Of a stretch of DNA of 64,000 nucleotides, positions 1-8,318 are shown piece after piece. The stretch is from Chroococcidiopsis sp. TS-821. Lineage in GTDB: Bacteria; Cyanobacteriota; Cyanobacteriia; Cyanobacteriales; Chroococcidiopsidaceae. Both the position numbers and the translations under genes were made by a program. Each line of letters starts with the position of its first letter. The stretch's first letter is position 1. The notes under the pieces are model-generated. The model was not told the DNA's origin and made no database searches. It saw only the letters and a list, made by a program, of their open reading frames with translations. Location: the NCBI RefSeq assembly GCF_002939305.1, contig NZ_MVDI01000002.1, forward strand, positions 372,001 through 436,000, written 5' to 3'.

Positions 1-1778
1 GTAAGAACACAGCCAGTACCCGCATGACTTATGGTCGCTTCTTAGATTACCTAGATTCTGGTCGTGTCACGAGTGTAGACCTGTATGAAGGTGGTCGCAC
101 CGCCATTGTCGAAGCTGTTGACCCAGAATTAGACAACCGCATTCAACGTCTACGGGTAGATTTACCTTACAACGCTCCTGAACTGATTTCTAAGCTCAGA
201 GATGCCAACATCAGCTTCGATTCTCATCCACTTCGTAATGATGGAGCAATTTGGGGGCTACTCGGTAACTTAATCTTTCCAATCTTATTAATTGGTGGTT
301 TGTTCTTCTTGTTCCGACGTTCGAGCAATATTCCAGGAGGACCAGGACAAGCAATGAACTTTGGTAAATCCCGCGCTCGATTTCAGATGGAAGCGAAAAC
401 GGGCGTGAAGTTTGATGATGTTGCTGGAATTGAAGAAGCGAAAGAAGAACTCCAAGAAGTTGTCACCTTCCTCAAGCAACCCGAACGCTTCACAGCGGTA
501 GGGGCGCGTATTCCTAAAGGAGTCTTACTAGTAGGACCGCCAGGAACCGGAAAAACTCTGTTAGCCAAAGCGATCGCCGGTGAAGCCGGAGTGCCATTCT
601 TCAGCATTTCTGGTAGCGAATTTGTCGAAATGTTTGTCGGTGTTGGTGCTTCGCGCGTGCGCGACTTATTCAAAAAAGCGAAAGACAACGCACCGTGCTT
701 GATCTTCATCGACGAAATCGACGCCGTAGGAAGACAACGCGGCGCGGGAATTGGTGGCGGAAACGACGAGCGCGAGCAAACGCTCAACCAGTTACTCACC
801 GAGATGGACGGCTTTGAAGGCAACACAGGCATCATTATTATTGCCGCAACCAACCGCCCGGACGTTCTCGATGCAGCACTTCTGCGTCCTGGTCGATTTG
901 ACCGGCAAGTGATTGTCGATGCTCCCGATATTAAAGGACGTCAAGAAATTCTCAAAGTTCATGCCCGCAACAAAAAGCTCGACCCAAGTGTGTCATTAGA
1001 GGCGGTAGCACGGCGAACACCAGGATTTACCGGCGCAGATTTAGCCAACTTGCTCAACGAAGCGGCGATCTTGACCGCACGCCGACGCAAAGAGGCAATC
1101 ACGTTGTTGGAAATTGATGATGCGATCGACCGCGTTGTCGCCGGAATGGAAGGAACGCCACTTGTAGACAGCAAGAGCAAACGACTCATTGCTTACCATG
1201 AGATTGGTCACGCTTTAATCGGTACCGTACTCAAAGACCACGACCCAGTACAGAAAGTCACGCTAATTCCACGCGGACAAGCACAAGGATTGACGTGGTT
1301 TACTCCAAGTGAAGATCAAGGGTTAATCTCGCGCGCACAGCTGAAAGCAAGAATCACTGGTGCATTAGGTGGTAGAGCAGCTGAGGATATTATCTTTGGC
1401 GCAGCAGAGATTACCACAGGTGCAGGTGGGGATTTACAGCAAATTAGTGCAATGGCACGTCAAATGGTCACTCGCTTTGGGATGTCCGATCTCGGTCCAC
1501 TGTCGTTAGAAAGTCAAAGTGGAGAAGTCTTTTTAGGTCGTGATTGGATGACTCGCTCCGAATACTCCGAAGCGATCGCCTCCAGAATCGATGCTCAAGT
1601 CCGCGCTATTGTGGAAGAGTGTTACGAAAACGCCAAAAACATCATCCGCGAGAATCGTGCCGTTGTCGATCGCTTAGTCGATCTACTTATCGAAAAAGAA
1701 ACGATTGACGGCGAAGAGTTTCGCCAAATTGTCGCTGAGTACACTGATGTACCTGAGAAGCAATCTGTTACGGCATAA
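1..1778 (+). CDS. ftsH: FtsH thylakoid/plasma membrane ATP-dependent zinc protease (5' truncated by window edge)
   Basis: Membrane-anchored AAA+ metalloprotease that degrades damaged membrane proteins, in cyanobacteria notably photodamaged D1 of photosystem II. The frame is open to the left edge, and the residues before the first visible Met at 24 (KNTASTR) fit the FtsH2 N-terminus, so the true start and first membrane helix lie outside the window. Counting from that Met, there is one visible membrane segment at about 76-97, Walker A GPPGTGKT at 171-178, Walker B around 226-231, and an arginine-finger region ending RPGRFDR near 294. The zinc motif HEIGH is at 392-396, with the likely third ligand Asp near 470. 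The sequence resembles the Synechocystis FtsH2 (slr0228) class. A strong hairpin terminator follows. Confidence 0.97.
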   Translation, partial: KNTASTRMTYGRFLDYLDSGRVTSVDLYEGGRTAIVEAVDPELDNRIQRLRVDLPYNAPELISKLRDANISFDSHPLRNDGAIWGLLGNLIFPILLIGGLFFLFRRSSNIPGGPGQAMNFGKSRARFQMEAKTGVKFDDVAGIEEAKEELQEVVTFLKQPERFTAVGARIPKGVLLVGPPGTGKTLLAKAIAGEAGVPFFSISGSEFVEMFVGVGASRVRDLFKKAKDNAPCLIFIDEIDAVGRQRGAGIGGGNDEREQTLNQLLTEMDGFEGNTGIIIIAATNRPDVLDAALLRPGRFDRQVIVDAPDIKGRQEILKVHARNKKLDPSVSLEAVARRTPGFTGADLANLLNEAAILTARRRKEAITLLEIDDAIDRVVAGMEGTPLVDSKSKRLIAYHEIGHALIGTVLKDHDPVQKVTLIPRGQAQGLTWFTPSEDQGLISRAQLKARITGALGGRAAEDIIFGAAEITTGAGGDLQQISAMARQMVTRFGMSDLGPLSLESQSGEVFLGRDWMTRSEYSEAIASRIDAQVRAIVEECYENAKNIIRENRAVVDRLVDLLIEKETIDGEEFRQIVAEYTDVPEKQSVTA

Positions 1779-1816
1779 CAGGAAATTAGCTGATTCTGCT
1801 TAAAATTAGACTTAAC

Positions 1817-1851
1817 AGGGACGACTCATCATCTGTCGTCCCTCTTTTTTT
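1817..1851 (+). terminator. Rho-independent terminator after ftsH
   Basis: A perfect 9-bp stem, AGGGACGAC (1817-1825) with GTCGTCCCT (1835-1843), has a 9-nt loop and is followed by CTTTTTTTG. It lies 39 bp after the ftsH stop codon. Confidence 0.92.
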
Positions 1852-2262
1852 GCTTGATATGCAGCAATCCTAAAAAACTTGCTTTTTCGTAGAATAATCA
1901 AGCGCAATACTTAGGAAATCGACATCGTACGGCTGTAGATTAACTTAGCCTTTGACTGAAGTCACAGCTATTTTGCCTGCAATACTTTTATAATTCGTTG
2001 TCTCTAGTAGCTACAAGTTTGCTATTTTTAAGTACTAAGTTGTTCCAAATTATACTAGATCGCAATTTATCAACCATGTTTTCTCGGCTCTTTTAAGTAT
2101 TTCACTGAAAAGTTAGTAGCAAAAAAAACAAAAAATAACTACTTAAAGATTTAGTTAATGGAACTCTCAAACCTGTTATTCCATCTTAGATAGCGGGAAC
2201 AATAGCAACAGGAAGTAGCTTACGCACCCTAACAATCACCTGGAGCGATTGAAACGACCCCT
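1852..2262. other. AT-rich intergenic region upstream of sigC
   Basis: About 410 bp without a credible gene, tRNA or conserved RNA that I can recognise. It presumably holds the sigC promoter and a long leader. I could not pick out a convincing -35/-10 pair, and no clear Shine-Dalgarno sequence precedes the sigC ATG. Confidence 0.5.
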
Positions 2263-3504
2263 ATGCCAGCAACATCTTTTTACGCCTATACAGCTTACGA
2301 AGAGCAATCCTCTCAAGATTTTCAGCATGAGCCCAATGAAGCTGATTTAGTAGAGGGAGATTTGATTGACTTCGATATGGAGTCTAACGATGCTGCTAAC
2401 TCGCAGCCCAACGTTAATCGTCGCACCACCGATTTAGTACGCTTGTATCTACAAGAAATCGGTCGAGTACATCTTTTGGGGCGTGACGAAGAAGTTTCCG
2501 AAGCTCAGAAAGTGCAGCGTTACATACGCTTGGTAGAACTACGCGCAAAGGCAGCCAAAAATGGGGACGAAATTATGGTTCCCTACGAACGACTGATGGA
2601 AGTTCAGGAGCGGTTAACCTCTGAACTAGGACATCGCCCTTCTTTAGAGCGTTGGGCGAGTTGCGCAGGCATAGAAGTGTCAGAACTTAAACCTTTGCTT
2701 GTTAAAGGTAAACGGCGTTGGGCTGAAATCACCGGCTTAACTGTGCAGGAGTTAGAGCAAATCCAAAGCGAAGGCAACCGCGCCAAAGAACACATGATTA
2801 AGGCGAATTTACGCCTCGTTGTGTCAGTTGCGAAAAAATATCAAAATCGAGGTTTAGAGCTACTCGACCTCGTACAAGAAGGAACGCTTGGGTTAGAAAG
2901 AGCCGTAGACAAGTTCGATCCCACCAAAGGTTATCGATTTAGCACTTATGCGTACTGGTGGATTCGTCAGGGTATTACGCGCGCGATCGCTACCCAAAGT
3001 CGGACGATTCGCCTACCCGTTCACATAACAGAAAAACTCAATAAAATCAAGAAGGCGCAGCGCAAAATCTCGCAAGAAAAAGGTCGTACACCAACCATTG
3101 ACGATATTGCGGCAGAGTTAGAAATGACACCACCGCAAGTCAGAGAAGTGCTGCTGCGAGTTCCGCGCTCGGTATCTTTAGAAACCAAAGTCGGCAAGGA
3201 AAAAGATACAGAACTTGGAGAGTTACTCGAGACAGATAGTATTTCCCCAGAAGAAGTCTTAATGCGAGAAGCTCTACAACGCGATTTACAGCATTTACTT
3301 GCAGATTTAACCGACCGCGAGCGCGATGTGATTTTGATGCGCTTTGGCTTAGGAGATGGTCATTCTTACTCGCTAGCCGAGATTGGACGCGCCTTAGACT
3401 TATCTCGCGAACGCGTACGTCAGATTGAATCAAAAGCTTTACAGAAGCTGCGCCAACCTAAGCGCCGCAACCAAGTCCGCGACTATCTAGAGACTTTAAG
3501 CTAA
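2263..3504 (+). CDS. sigC: Group 2 RNA polymerase sigma factor SigC
   Basis: Non-essential sigma-70 family factor that redirects RNA polymerase under nutrient, carbon or temperature stress. The protein has 413 aa. Region 1.2 includes the RTTDLVRLYLQEIGR motif near residue 55. Regions 2.1-2.4 run from about 178 to 245 and contain the core-binding and -10-recognition residues (YAYWWIRQGI). Region 3 follows, and region 4 is at about 335-405 with the helix-turn-helix SLAEIGRALDLSRERVRQIE. The N-terminal MPATSFYA sequence and the insertion before region 2 match cyanobacterial SigC rather than the primary factor SigA. It stands alone between two terminator-like hairpins. Confidence 0.93.
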   Translation: MPATSFYAYTAYEEQSSQDFQHEPNEADLVEGDLIDFDMESNDAANSQPNVNRRTTDLVRLYLQEIGRVHLLGRDEEVSEAQKVQRYIRLVELRAKAAKNGDEIMVPYERLMEVQERLTSELGHRPSLERWASCAGIEVSELKPLLVKGKRRWAEITGLTVQELEQIQSEGNRAKEHMIKANLRLVVSVAKKYQNRGLELLDLVQEGTLGLERAVDKFDPTKGYRFSTYAYWWIRQGITRAIATQSRTIRLPVHITEKLNKIKKAQRKISQEKGRTPTIDDIAAELEMTPPQVREVLLRVPRSVSLETKVGKEKDTELGELLETDSISPEEVLMREALQRDLQHLLADLTDRERDVILMRFGLGDGHSYSLAEIGRALDLSRERVRQIESKALQKLRQPKRRNQVRDYLETLS

Positions 3505-3517
3505 AACTTTGCTGCTT

Positions 3518-3539
3518 AGGGCATGACTGCTCGTGCCCT
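3518..3539 (+). terminator. Hairpin after sigC, probable terminator without a strong U-tract
   Basis: AGGGCATGA (3518-3526) pairs with TCGTGCCCT (3531-3539): 9 bp with one U.G pair and a CTGC tetraloop. It lies 13 bp after the stop codon. The following bases are not a T-run, so termination efficiency is uncertain. Confidence 0.6.
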
Positions 3540-3611
3540 TGCTATTCCACTAGTTGAGTCTAAAGTATTCGCAACTTTCTATTGGAAATCATTTGCAATA
3601 GCTTGGTCTTG

Positions 3612-3655
3612 TTGACAATTACTGCGAATTTTTCTTATAATTATCAATAAATATG
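3612..3655 (+). promoter_or_regulatory. furA promoter with possible autoregulatory Fur box
   Basis: TTGACA at 3612-3617 and TATAAT at 3636-3641 are separated by 18 bp, matching both sigma-70 consensus hexamers. The -10 runs into AT-rich ATTATCAATAAATA, which resembles the A/T-rich iron boxes bound by cyanobacterial FurA. Anabaena FurA is known to be autoregulated. The Fur-box reading is inference. Confidence 0.65.
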
Positions 3656-3674
3656 CTTTGTTGAGAAGGTTGCC

Positions 3675-4130
3675 ATGACTGTCTATACAGCTACCTCGCT
3701 CAAGGCGGAACTCAACGATCGTGGTTGGCGTTTAACTCCCCAGCGAGAAACTATTTTACACGTTTTTCAAGAGCTTCCCAAAGGCGAACATCTTAGTGCA
3801 GAAGATTTGTATCACCACTTAGAAGCTCAAGGAGAAGGCATTAGTTTATCTACAATTTACCGGACGCTAAAACTAATGGCGCGGATGGGTATCCTCCGTG
3901 AATTGGAATTAGGCGAAGGACATAAGCACTATGAGCTAAACCAGCCATACCCCTATCATCATCATCACCTAATTTGCGTTCGTTGCAACAAAACTATTGA
4001 GTTTAAAAACGATTCGATTTTAAAAATTGGAACAAAAACAGCCCAGAAAGAAGGATATCACTTACTGGACTGTCAATTGACAATTCATGCGGTATGTCCT
4101 TCTTGTCAAAGAGCTTTATTACCTTTGTAA
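3675..4130 (+). CDS. furA: Ferric uptake regulator FurA
   Basis: Iron- and redox-responsive DNA-binding repressor controlling iron uptake and photosynthesis genes. It has 151 aa, the usual length, with a winged-helix domain at about 10-85 (TPQRETIL, STIYRTLKLM) and a metal-binding dimerisation domain at 86-151. A His cluster HHHHLIC precedes C101-x2-C104, and there is C133 and C141-P-x-C144. These positions match the Anabaena FurA cysteines implicated in redox activity and heme binding. A Shine-Dalgarno sequence AGAAGG lies 5 nt before the ATG. The gene converges on the SH3-domain gene with only 37 bp between stops and no terminator visible. Confidence 0.95.
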   Translation: MTVYTATSLKAELNDRGWRLTPQRETILHVFQELPKGEHLSAEDLYHHLEAQGEGISLSTIYRTLKLMARMGILRELELGEGHKHYELNQPYPYHHHHLICVRCNKTIEFKNDSILKIGTKTAQKEGYHLLDCQLTIHAVCPSCQRALLPL

Positions 4131-4167
4131 ATTCATGCAGTGAACAAGAAGAAACAAGTCAAATTTA

Positions 4168-4641
4168 CTATTCTTCAATTCGTTCTACGTTACCTGCTTT
4201 CACCCAACCTTCTTGTTCGCTATTTTCTAAGCGAATTTTTTGCCAATTTTTATCAGAACTTGTTTCTAACACGGTAAGTTCTTCGTTATAACCAACTCCA
4301 GCAATCCGCTCTGCATCGGCGTTTGGTTCCGAGCGCACGCTCAAGCCTTGCGCCCATGTTACTCTTGCCCTATATGCTCCTGGAGTTAGAGGGGTCGAAG
4401 ACTGTGTCGTTGTAGTTGTCGTAGTATTTGACGACGTTGCTGTAGTAGCTGTAGGTGTCGTAGAAGTAGAAGAGGAACCTCGTGCTTTCACCTGCGCAGT
4501 ATCATTAGCAAAAATTGGTTTAGGGGGAGGAGTTGTTACTCGATGTAGAAAGTACAAAGCTACTGCTACGCCGCCACTAACCAAAATAAGTACAGCTAAA
4601 CTGATACCAAGTAAAAATTTAATGACATTCTTCCATTGCAT
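4168..4641 (-). CDS. Membrane-anchored SH3-domain protein (Anabaena alr1690-like position)
   Basis: Predicted envelope protein of 157 aa when started at the ATG at 4641, which has AGGGTG 6 nt upstream; a GTG at 4650 adds three residues. It has one membrane helix at about 8-33. A Ser/Thr-rich linker (about 50-88, including a run of Thr) is followed by a bacterial SH3_3 domain at about 90-150 (GLSVRSEPNADAERI, GWVKAGNVERI), a fold that often binds cell wall. It converges with furA with no obvious terminator. In Anabaena PCC 7120 the convergent neighbour of furA, alr1690, is described as a cell-wall-related protein whose read-through transcript is antisense to furA. Orthology is inferred from position and domain. 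Confidence 0.75.
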   Translation of the reverse strand: MQWKNVIKFLLGISLAVLILVSGGVAVALYFLHRVTTPPPKPIFANDTAQVKARGSSSTSTTPTATTATSSNTTTTTTTQSSTPLTPGAYRARVTWAQGLSVRSEPNADAERIAGVGYNEELTVLETSSDKNWQKIRLENSEQEGWVKAGNVERIEE

Positions 4642-4707
4642 TACAATCACCCTGCATAACCTTAATATAAACTTTTAAACTAAATTAGATTTTACGCTTG
4701 CATGCGA

Positions 4708-5439
4708 CTAACGAACATCTTCATAGAACTGCTTCAAATAAGCTGCGGAAACACCAAAGCCCCACAAAAAACCAATGTAAACGTAAATTGCTGTTGCCTT
4801 GAGCGAACCCCACCGCGCTACTCGTCTATCTGAGGTTTGAACGACGCGATTGACTTGACGCAGTCGCCCATAGCGTACGAGCTTTAAGCATAAATCGGCT
4901 TCTTCTAAAATAGGAAGCTGATTATCAAACCCGCCACAATTCCAAAAGTCAGCGCGACGGCAAAACATAACCTGATCGCCAAAAAGTAACCGCAGTCCTT
5001 TTAAAAAAAGATGCGGTCGAAAGAGGAGAGGAGCATAGTAAGTTTTGAGATAGTTATGTAAAGAAATTCCCCAACGTGTTGTTTGTGTTCCTACCATTAA
5101 AGAAATAAAACCACCGCCAGCAATACTCTTATCTGTTAGAGTTTGCTCGATCGCGGCGATCGCATCATCGGGAACTAAAGTATCGGCGTGTAAAAAACAC
5201 AAGATTTCTCCTGTTGCTGCAGCTGCACCTTGATTCATTTGCAGCGATCGCCCTGACAACTGCGAATGAATAATTTTTACACCAGCTTGTTGCGCGATCG
5301 TAATTGTTCGATCTTCACTCCCACCATCAACAACTATCACTTCCTGCGCCGGAGGTTTTAACAAACTAAGGTTGCGTAAAGTACGTTCTAAACAACTTTC
5401 TTCATTCAAAGTAGGTATGATGATTGAGACACCAGGCAT
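4708..5439 (-). CDS. Family 2 glycosyltransferase (TIGR04283-like)
   Basis: A 243-aa inverting GT-A glycosyltransferase, presumably using a nucleotide sugar; acceptor unknown. The N-terminus is VSIIIPTLNEE. The nucleotide-binding VDGGSEDRT motif is near 38, the metal-binding HADT motif near 84, and an acceptor-region EEADLCLKL motif near 178. A hydrophobic segment near 217-235 may tether it to the membrane. It resembles the transferase-2 subfamily often found with radical SAM/selenodomain proteins, although none are here. It follows the ccmK-like gene by 15 bp, so the two are probably cotranscribed. Confidence 0.85.
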   Translation of the reverse strand: MPGVSIIIPTLNEESCLERTLRNLSLLKPPAQEVIVVDGGSEDRTITIAQQAGVKIIHSQLSGRSLQMNQGAAAATGEILCFLHADTLVPDDAIAAIEQTLTDKSIAGGGFISLMVGTQTTRWGISLHNYLKTYYAPLLFRPHLFLKGLRLLFGDQVMFCRRADFWNCGGFDNQLPILEEADLCLKLVRYGRLRQVNRVVQTSDRRVARWGSLKATAIYVYIGFLWGFGVSAAYLKQFYEDVR

Positions 5440-5454
5440 CGTACTTGTTAAGAA

Positions 5455-5769
5455 CTAAACGCGGAACTGCTCCACGGATTGTCTGTAGTCAATCGGTAGT
5501 ACAGTTTCGACATTTTCGTGCGGACGAGCAATTACATGATAGGAAAGTAATAACTCTTCTTCTGTATTAACTTGCCTTACCGAATCAACTCCGGCAGCAA
5601 CCGAGGTTTGTACTTCCGCAACATCCCCTCGCACAATAATCGTATATCGAGCACTGCTGACTTTTTCATAACCAACTAAGGTTACACGAGCAGCTTTTAC
5701 CATGGCATCTGCTACTGCTAAAGCAGGGGGAAGTCCCTTTACTTCAACCATACCAACTGCTGCTGGCAT
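5455..5769 (-). CDS. ccmK: CcmK-type carboxysome shell protein (BMC-H domain)
   Basis: A single-domain hexameric bacterial microcompartment protein of 104 aa that tiles the facets of the beta-carboxysome. Conserved elements are [11 protein letters not shown], the [12 protein letters not shown] helix, [16 protein letters not shown], and [16 protein letters not shown]. Compared from memory with CcmK2, the pore-adjacent segment reads SSARYT instead of GSGRVT, and the loop before the last strand ([11 protein letters not shown]) is two residues longer. It may therefore be a minor CcmK3/4/5/6-type isoform; the exact class is not assigned. AGGAG lies 8 nt before the ATG. It is separate from any main ccm operon in this window. 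Confidence 0.88.
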   Translation of the reverse strand: MPAAVGMVEVKGLPPALAVADAMVKAARVTLVGYEKVSSARYTIIVRGDVAEVQTSVAAGVDSVRQVNTEEELLLSYHVIARPHENVETVLPIDYRQSVEQFRV

Positions 5770-6198
5770 TTTTTGTCTCCTAAACTGCGCAAACCAATGA
5801 CACTCATTGTAAGCAGTAACAAAACGCTCATAGCGCGATCGCTACTCACTCCTTTACTGCCAGCATACTGAACTTCAGTTAGAGCGCTTCTAGCGTAACT
5901 GTTTTGCGTCTTGTAGTAAAGAGTACAAATCGCTTTTTTATTTTTAATAAACCAACTGCTAACTTACCACCAACTCGATCGCAAGTCAGCAAATTTAAAA
6001 AATCTCTAAATATTTTCTTAAATTGAATCGACGCGAAAGCTAACCGCCTTCCAAGCCAGAGCTTTACCGCGTGCTGCACGCAACAGATATAAATATCCCG
6101 TGTAAGTTCTAGCATTGAGCAAGTTTGGTCTGTTGACATGTGACTGTAGTTATCTCCAAAGCGATCGCGCACATCGATTAGGTAAGATTTGCTAACAA
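5770..6198. other. Intergenic region upstream of the ccmK-like gene
   Basis: About 430 bp with two HIP1-type sites and no credible gene. A 97-codon minus-strand frame here has no family features or ribosome binding site and is treated as chance. The ccmK promoter presumably lies here. Confidence 0.5.
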
Positions 6199-6234
6199 AA
6201 ATAAAAAAGTGCTGGAAACACTTATCCCAGCACT
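6199..6234 (-). terminator. Rho-independent terminator of the 141-aa protein gene
   Basis: Read on the minus strand, AGTGCTGG (6234-6227) pairs with CCAGCACT (6215-6208) around an 11-nt loop, followed by TTTTTTATTTTTG. It lies 24 bp past the stop codon at 6258. Confidence 0.9.
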
Positions 6235-6257
6235 CTCAAAAAGACAATACCTATCAA

Positions 6258-6683
6258 CTAACGCGGACGAGGAGCCGTCAGCACCTCCCAAGCCGCTTTG
6301 GCAGCATCTGCTAAGCGATCGCCTAATTCAGCAACTTCTTTAACAACAGAGTGCCAGTTTTTCTCTGCTTCCTTCTGAATCAAAGAGAAAGAGTATTCGA
6401 TGCGATCGCGCTCAATCAGTTGATTGCCTTCAATCGTTTCTCGCGCTCGACGTACAGCGTTGAGATAAGCCTCGCGTGTCAGTGTTCCTGCGGATTGAGC
6501 TTCGGCTTGGGCGCGTTTTTTGAGTGCATCAATCAAAGCTTTTGTTTCGTTTTTGAGATCGTCACTTTCCCCAGCCATTTCAGTTTCGACAAGTTCATTT
6601 GTTTGGGGAGTTATTTGATTTGTCGTTTGCGGGATAATTTGTACTTCTACAGAAGTATCAGTGTTGTTAGGGTCAGCAGTCAT
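6258..6683 (-). CDS. Uncharacterised acidic, probably coiled-coil cyanobacterial protein
   Basis: I do not recognise a named family. The 141-aa protein has a disordered, Thr/Gln-rich first 40 residues. A largely helical, charged region from about 40 to 135 follows (LKNETKALIDALKKRAQAEAQ, then an ERDRIEYSFSLIQKEAEKNW segment), with an Ala-rich amphipathic end LADAAKAAWEVL. No signal peptide or membrane helix is visible. AGGAG is 8 nt before the ATG and a strong terminator follows, so it is a real, separately ended gene. It lies 44 bp downstream of htpX and may be cotranscribed with it. Confidence 0.7.
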   Translation of the reverse strand: MTADPNNTDTSVEVQIIPQTTNQITPQTNELVETEMAGESDDLKNETKALIDALKKRAQAEAQSAGTLTREAYLNAVRRARETIEGNQLIERDRIEYSFSLIQKEAEKNWHSVVKEVAELGDRLADAAKAAWEVLTAPRPR

Positions 6684-6727
6684 TGTTATTGCTCCTAAAT
6701 TTAAGGTTGACTAGAAAATTCTGACAA

Positions 6728-7612
6728 TTATTGTCCAAAGGAAAATTCAGAAGGCGATTGCGGAAGTTCCTGTTCTAACTTCAATAGCTGTTGAATTCGT
6801 GCTTCGGTAGGTGGATGGCTAGAAAATAAATTACCTAAGAATTGTCCAGATATTGAATTGACAATCAATAATGGCTCAAACGCTGGATTAGCATTCAGAG
6901 GTAACTGACGTGCAGTACTCTCCAAGCGTTGTAAAGCACGCGCCAATGCTCTAGGATTACGCGTGATTCTAGCAGCCCCTGCATCTGCTTCAAACTCCCG
7001 CGTACGCGAGATAGCAAGCTGAATAACAGTTGCTGCCATTGGGGCTAAAAAAATCGTCAGGAGTAAGCCTAGAGGATTTGCACTGCGATTTCCATCACGG
7101 GAAGAGGGAAACCACAAGCTATAGCTCACAATTTGCGCCAACATAGAAATTGCACCACCAATAGTAGCCGCGACAGCTTGAGTTAACGTGTCGCGATTGG
7201 CAATGTGAGTAAGCTCGTGTGCGATAACACCCTCAAGTTCATCTTTAGGTAATATCTGTAGAATACCTTCTGTAACCGCAACAGCAGCGTGTTCTGGATC
7301 TCGCCCGGTTGCAAACGCGTTCGCAGCAGGGCTAGGAACAATATAAATTCCTGGCATTGGTAAGTTCGCGCGATCGCACAATCGTTGCACCATTTGATAC
7401 AACTCTGGCGCTTGATTGAAGCTCACCGGTTGCGCGCGATATGCTGCTAGCGCAATTTTGTCTGATTGATACCATGACATTAAGTTTGTCACCGCCGCCA
7501 GTGCAATTCCAATCGCGACGCCTCCAAAGCCGCCGATTACCCAATAGCTAATGGCAATAAGTAAACCACTTAACAAGCCTAACAAAGCGACGGTTCTTAG
7601 TTGATTTTTCAT
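6728..7612 (-). CDS. htpX: HtpX-like M48 family zinc metalloprotease
   Basis: Membrane-bound protease that cleaves misfolded membrane proteins, complementary to FtsH. The 294-aa protein has two N-terminal membrane helices at about 8-50 and a catalytic motif HELTH near residue 137. There are two further hydrophobic segments (about 147-167 and 182-202) and the third zinc ligand in EFEADAGA near 210. A C-terminal HPPTEARI motif is typical of the family. The length is normal. It diverges from a small membrane protein gene across a 425-bp gap. Confidence 0.93.
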   Translation of the reverse strand: MKNQLRTVALLGLLSGLLIAISYWVIGGFGGVAIGIALAAVTNLMSWYQSDKIALAAYRAQPVSFNQAPELYQMVQRLCDRANLPMPGIYIVPSPAANAFATGRDPEHAAVAVTEGILQILPKDELEGVIAHELTHIANRDTLTQAVAATIGGAISMLAQIVSYSLWFPSSRDGNRSANPLGLLLTIFLAPMAATVIQLAISRTREFEADAGAARITRNPRALARALQRLESTARQLPLNANPAFEPLLIVNSISGQFLGNLFSSHPPTEARIQQLLKLEQELPQSPSEFSFGQ

Positions 7613-8037
7613 ACTCTATTTGCTCTCCTGATAATGCTGTAACCGTATCGCAACTTGTATTTAGTTACAGCATTACTTAAGTCGCACTTTGATTGTATCG
7701 ACCTAAACTCAGATTCCTTGGGAAGAAAACGCTAATCAGAAAGTACGGTTTTGCCTACTAATCGCGCACCTATTAGCATTAACTTTGAATTTTCAGTATT
7801 GTTTGTAACAAATGTTCCTTCACGCGCAGCGATTTTTTTGAGCAGCGATAGCGCTTTGGAGGATCAATTATCTTCGAAAACCTGAATCATAACTAATTTC
7901 TATTTTCAAATTAGTAGAAGACTGGTACGAATTCAAAGAAAATTAAGTCGCGTGTTGGCATTTTAGTAAGGCAAGCGTTAATCTACACAAATACAGATTA
8001 AATTGTTATTAAAGTTTCAAAATTATAACTTTGATTC
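7613..8037. other. Divergent intergenic region between htpX and a small membrane protein gene
   Basis: About 425 bp of AT-rich sequence that must contain promoters for both flanking genes. I saw no gene, tRNA or strong hairpin. Confidence 0.5.
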
Positions 8038-8232
8038 ATGAATCAGACTGGGTTTATTTTCAAAATCCTGTTGTTATCTGCTGTTATATCAGTTTTAATC
8101 AAGTATGGCGGTGCTTATTTACCAATTTTACCAACGGCAACTAATGCCTTAGTGATTGTTTTGCTGCCGAGTATTGTTATGGCGATCGCGCTTTACCGAC
8201 GATACTATCAGCAGTTACATCACTCAGAATAA
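8038..8232 (+). CDS. Small two-helix membrane protein, function unknown
   Basis: A 64-aa protein with two hydrophobic segments (about 7-25 and 36-54) joined by a short polar turn KYGGAYLP, ending in a basic/aromatic tail RRYYQQLHHSE. It is not assigned to a named family. The composition is typical of real small membrane proteins of cyanobacteria. A short hairpin and T-rich stretch follow before the DUF39 gene. Confidence 0.6.
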   Translation: MNQTGFIFKILLLSAVISVLIKYGGAYLPILPTATNALVIVLLPSIVMAIALYRRYYQQLHHSE

Positions 8233-8291
8233 GCGATTAATCAGGTGCTTTTGCTTCCTGTCTGTTTTTTAAGTTCCTGTTATTTTGTTCT

Positions 8292-8318
8292 CTCGCTGAA
8301 CGCGAGCTTTTGCTTTTT
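8292..8318 (+). terminator. Weak hairpin with T-rich tail just before the DUF39 gene
   Basis: CTCGC (8292-8296) pairs with GCGAG (8302-8306) across a 5-nt loop, followed by CTTTTGCTTTTT and then the ATG at 8319. It could end transcription of the small membrane gene or act in the DUF39 leader. The stem is short, so confidence is low. Confidence 0.35.

Noticed and set aside
383-853. 156-codon minus-strand reading frame opposite ftsH
   Set aside because: Shadow of the ftsH coding frame: no ribosome site, no family features, and fully inside a clear gene.
5879-6172. 97-codon minus-strand frame between ccmK and the 141-aa protein gene
   Set aside because: No recognisable motif, no Shine-Dalgarno sequence, and composition of random AT-rich DNA.
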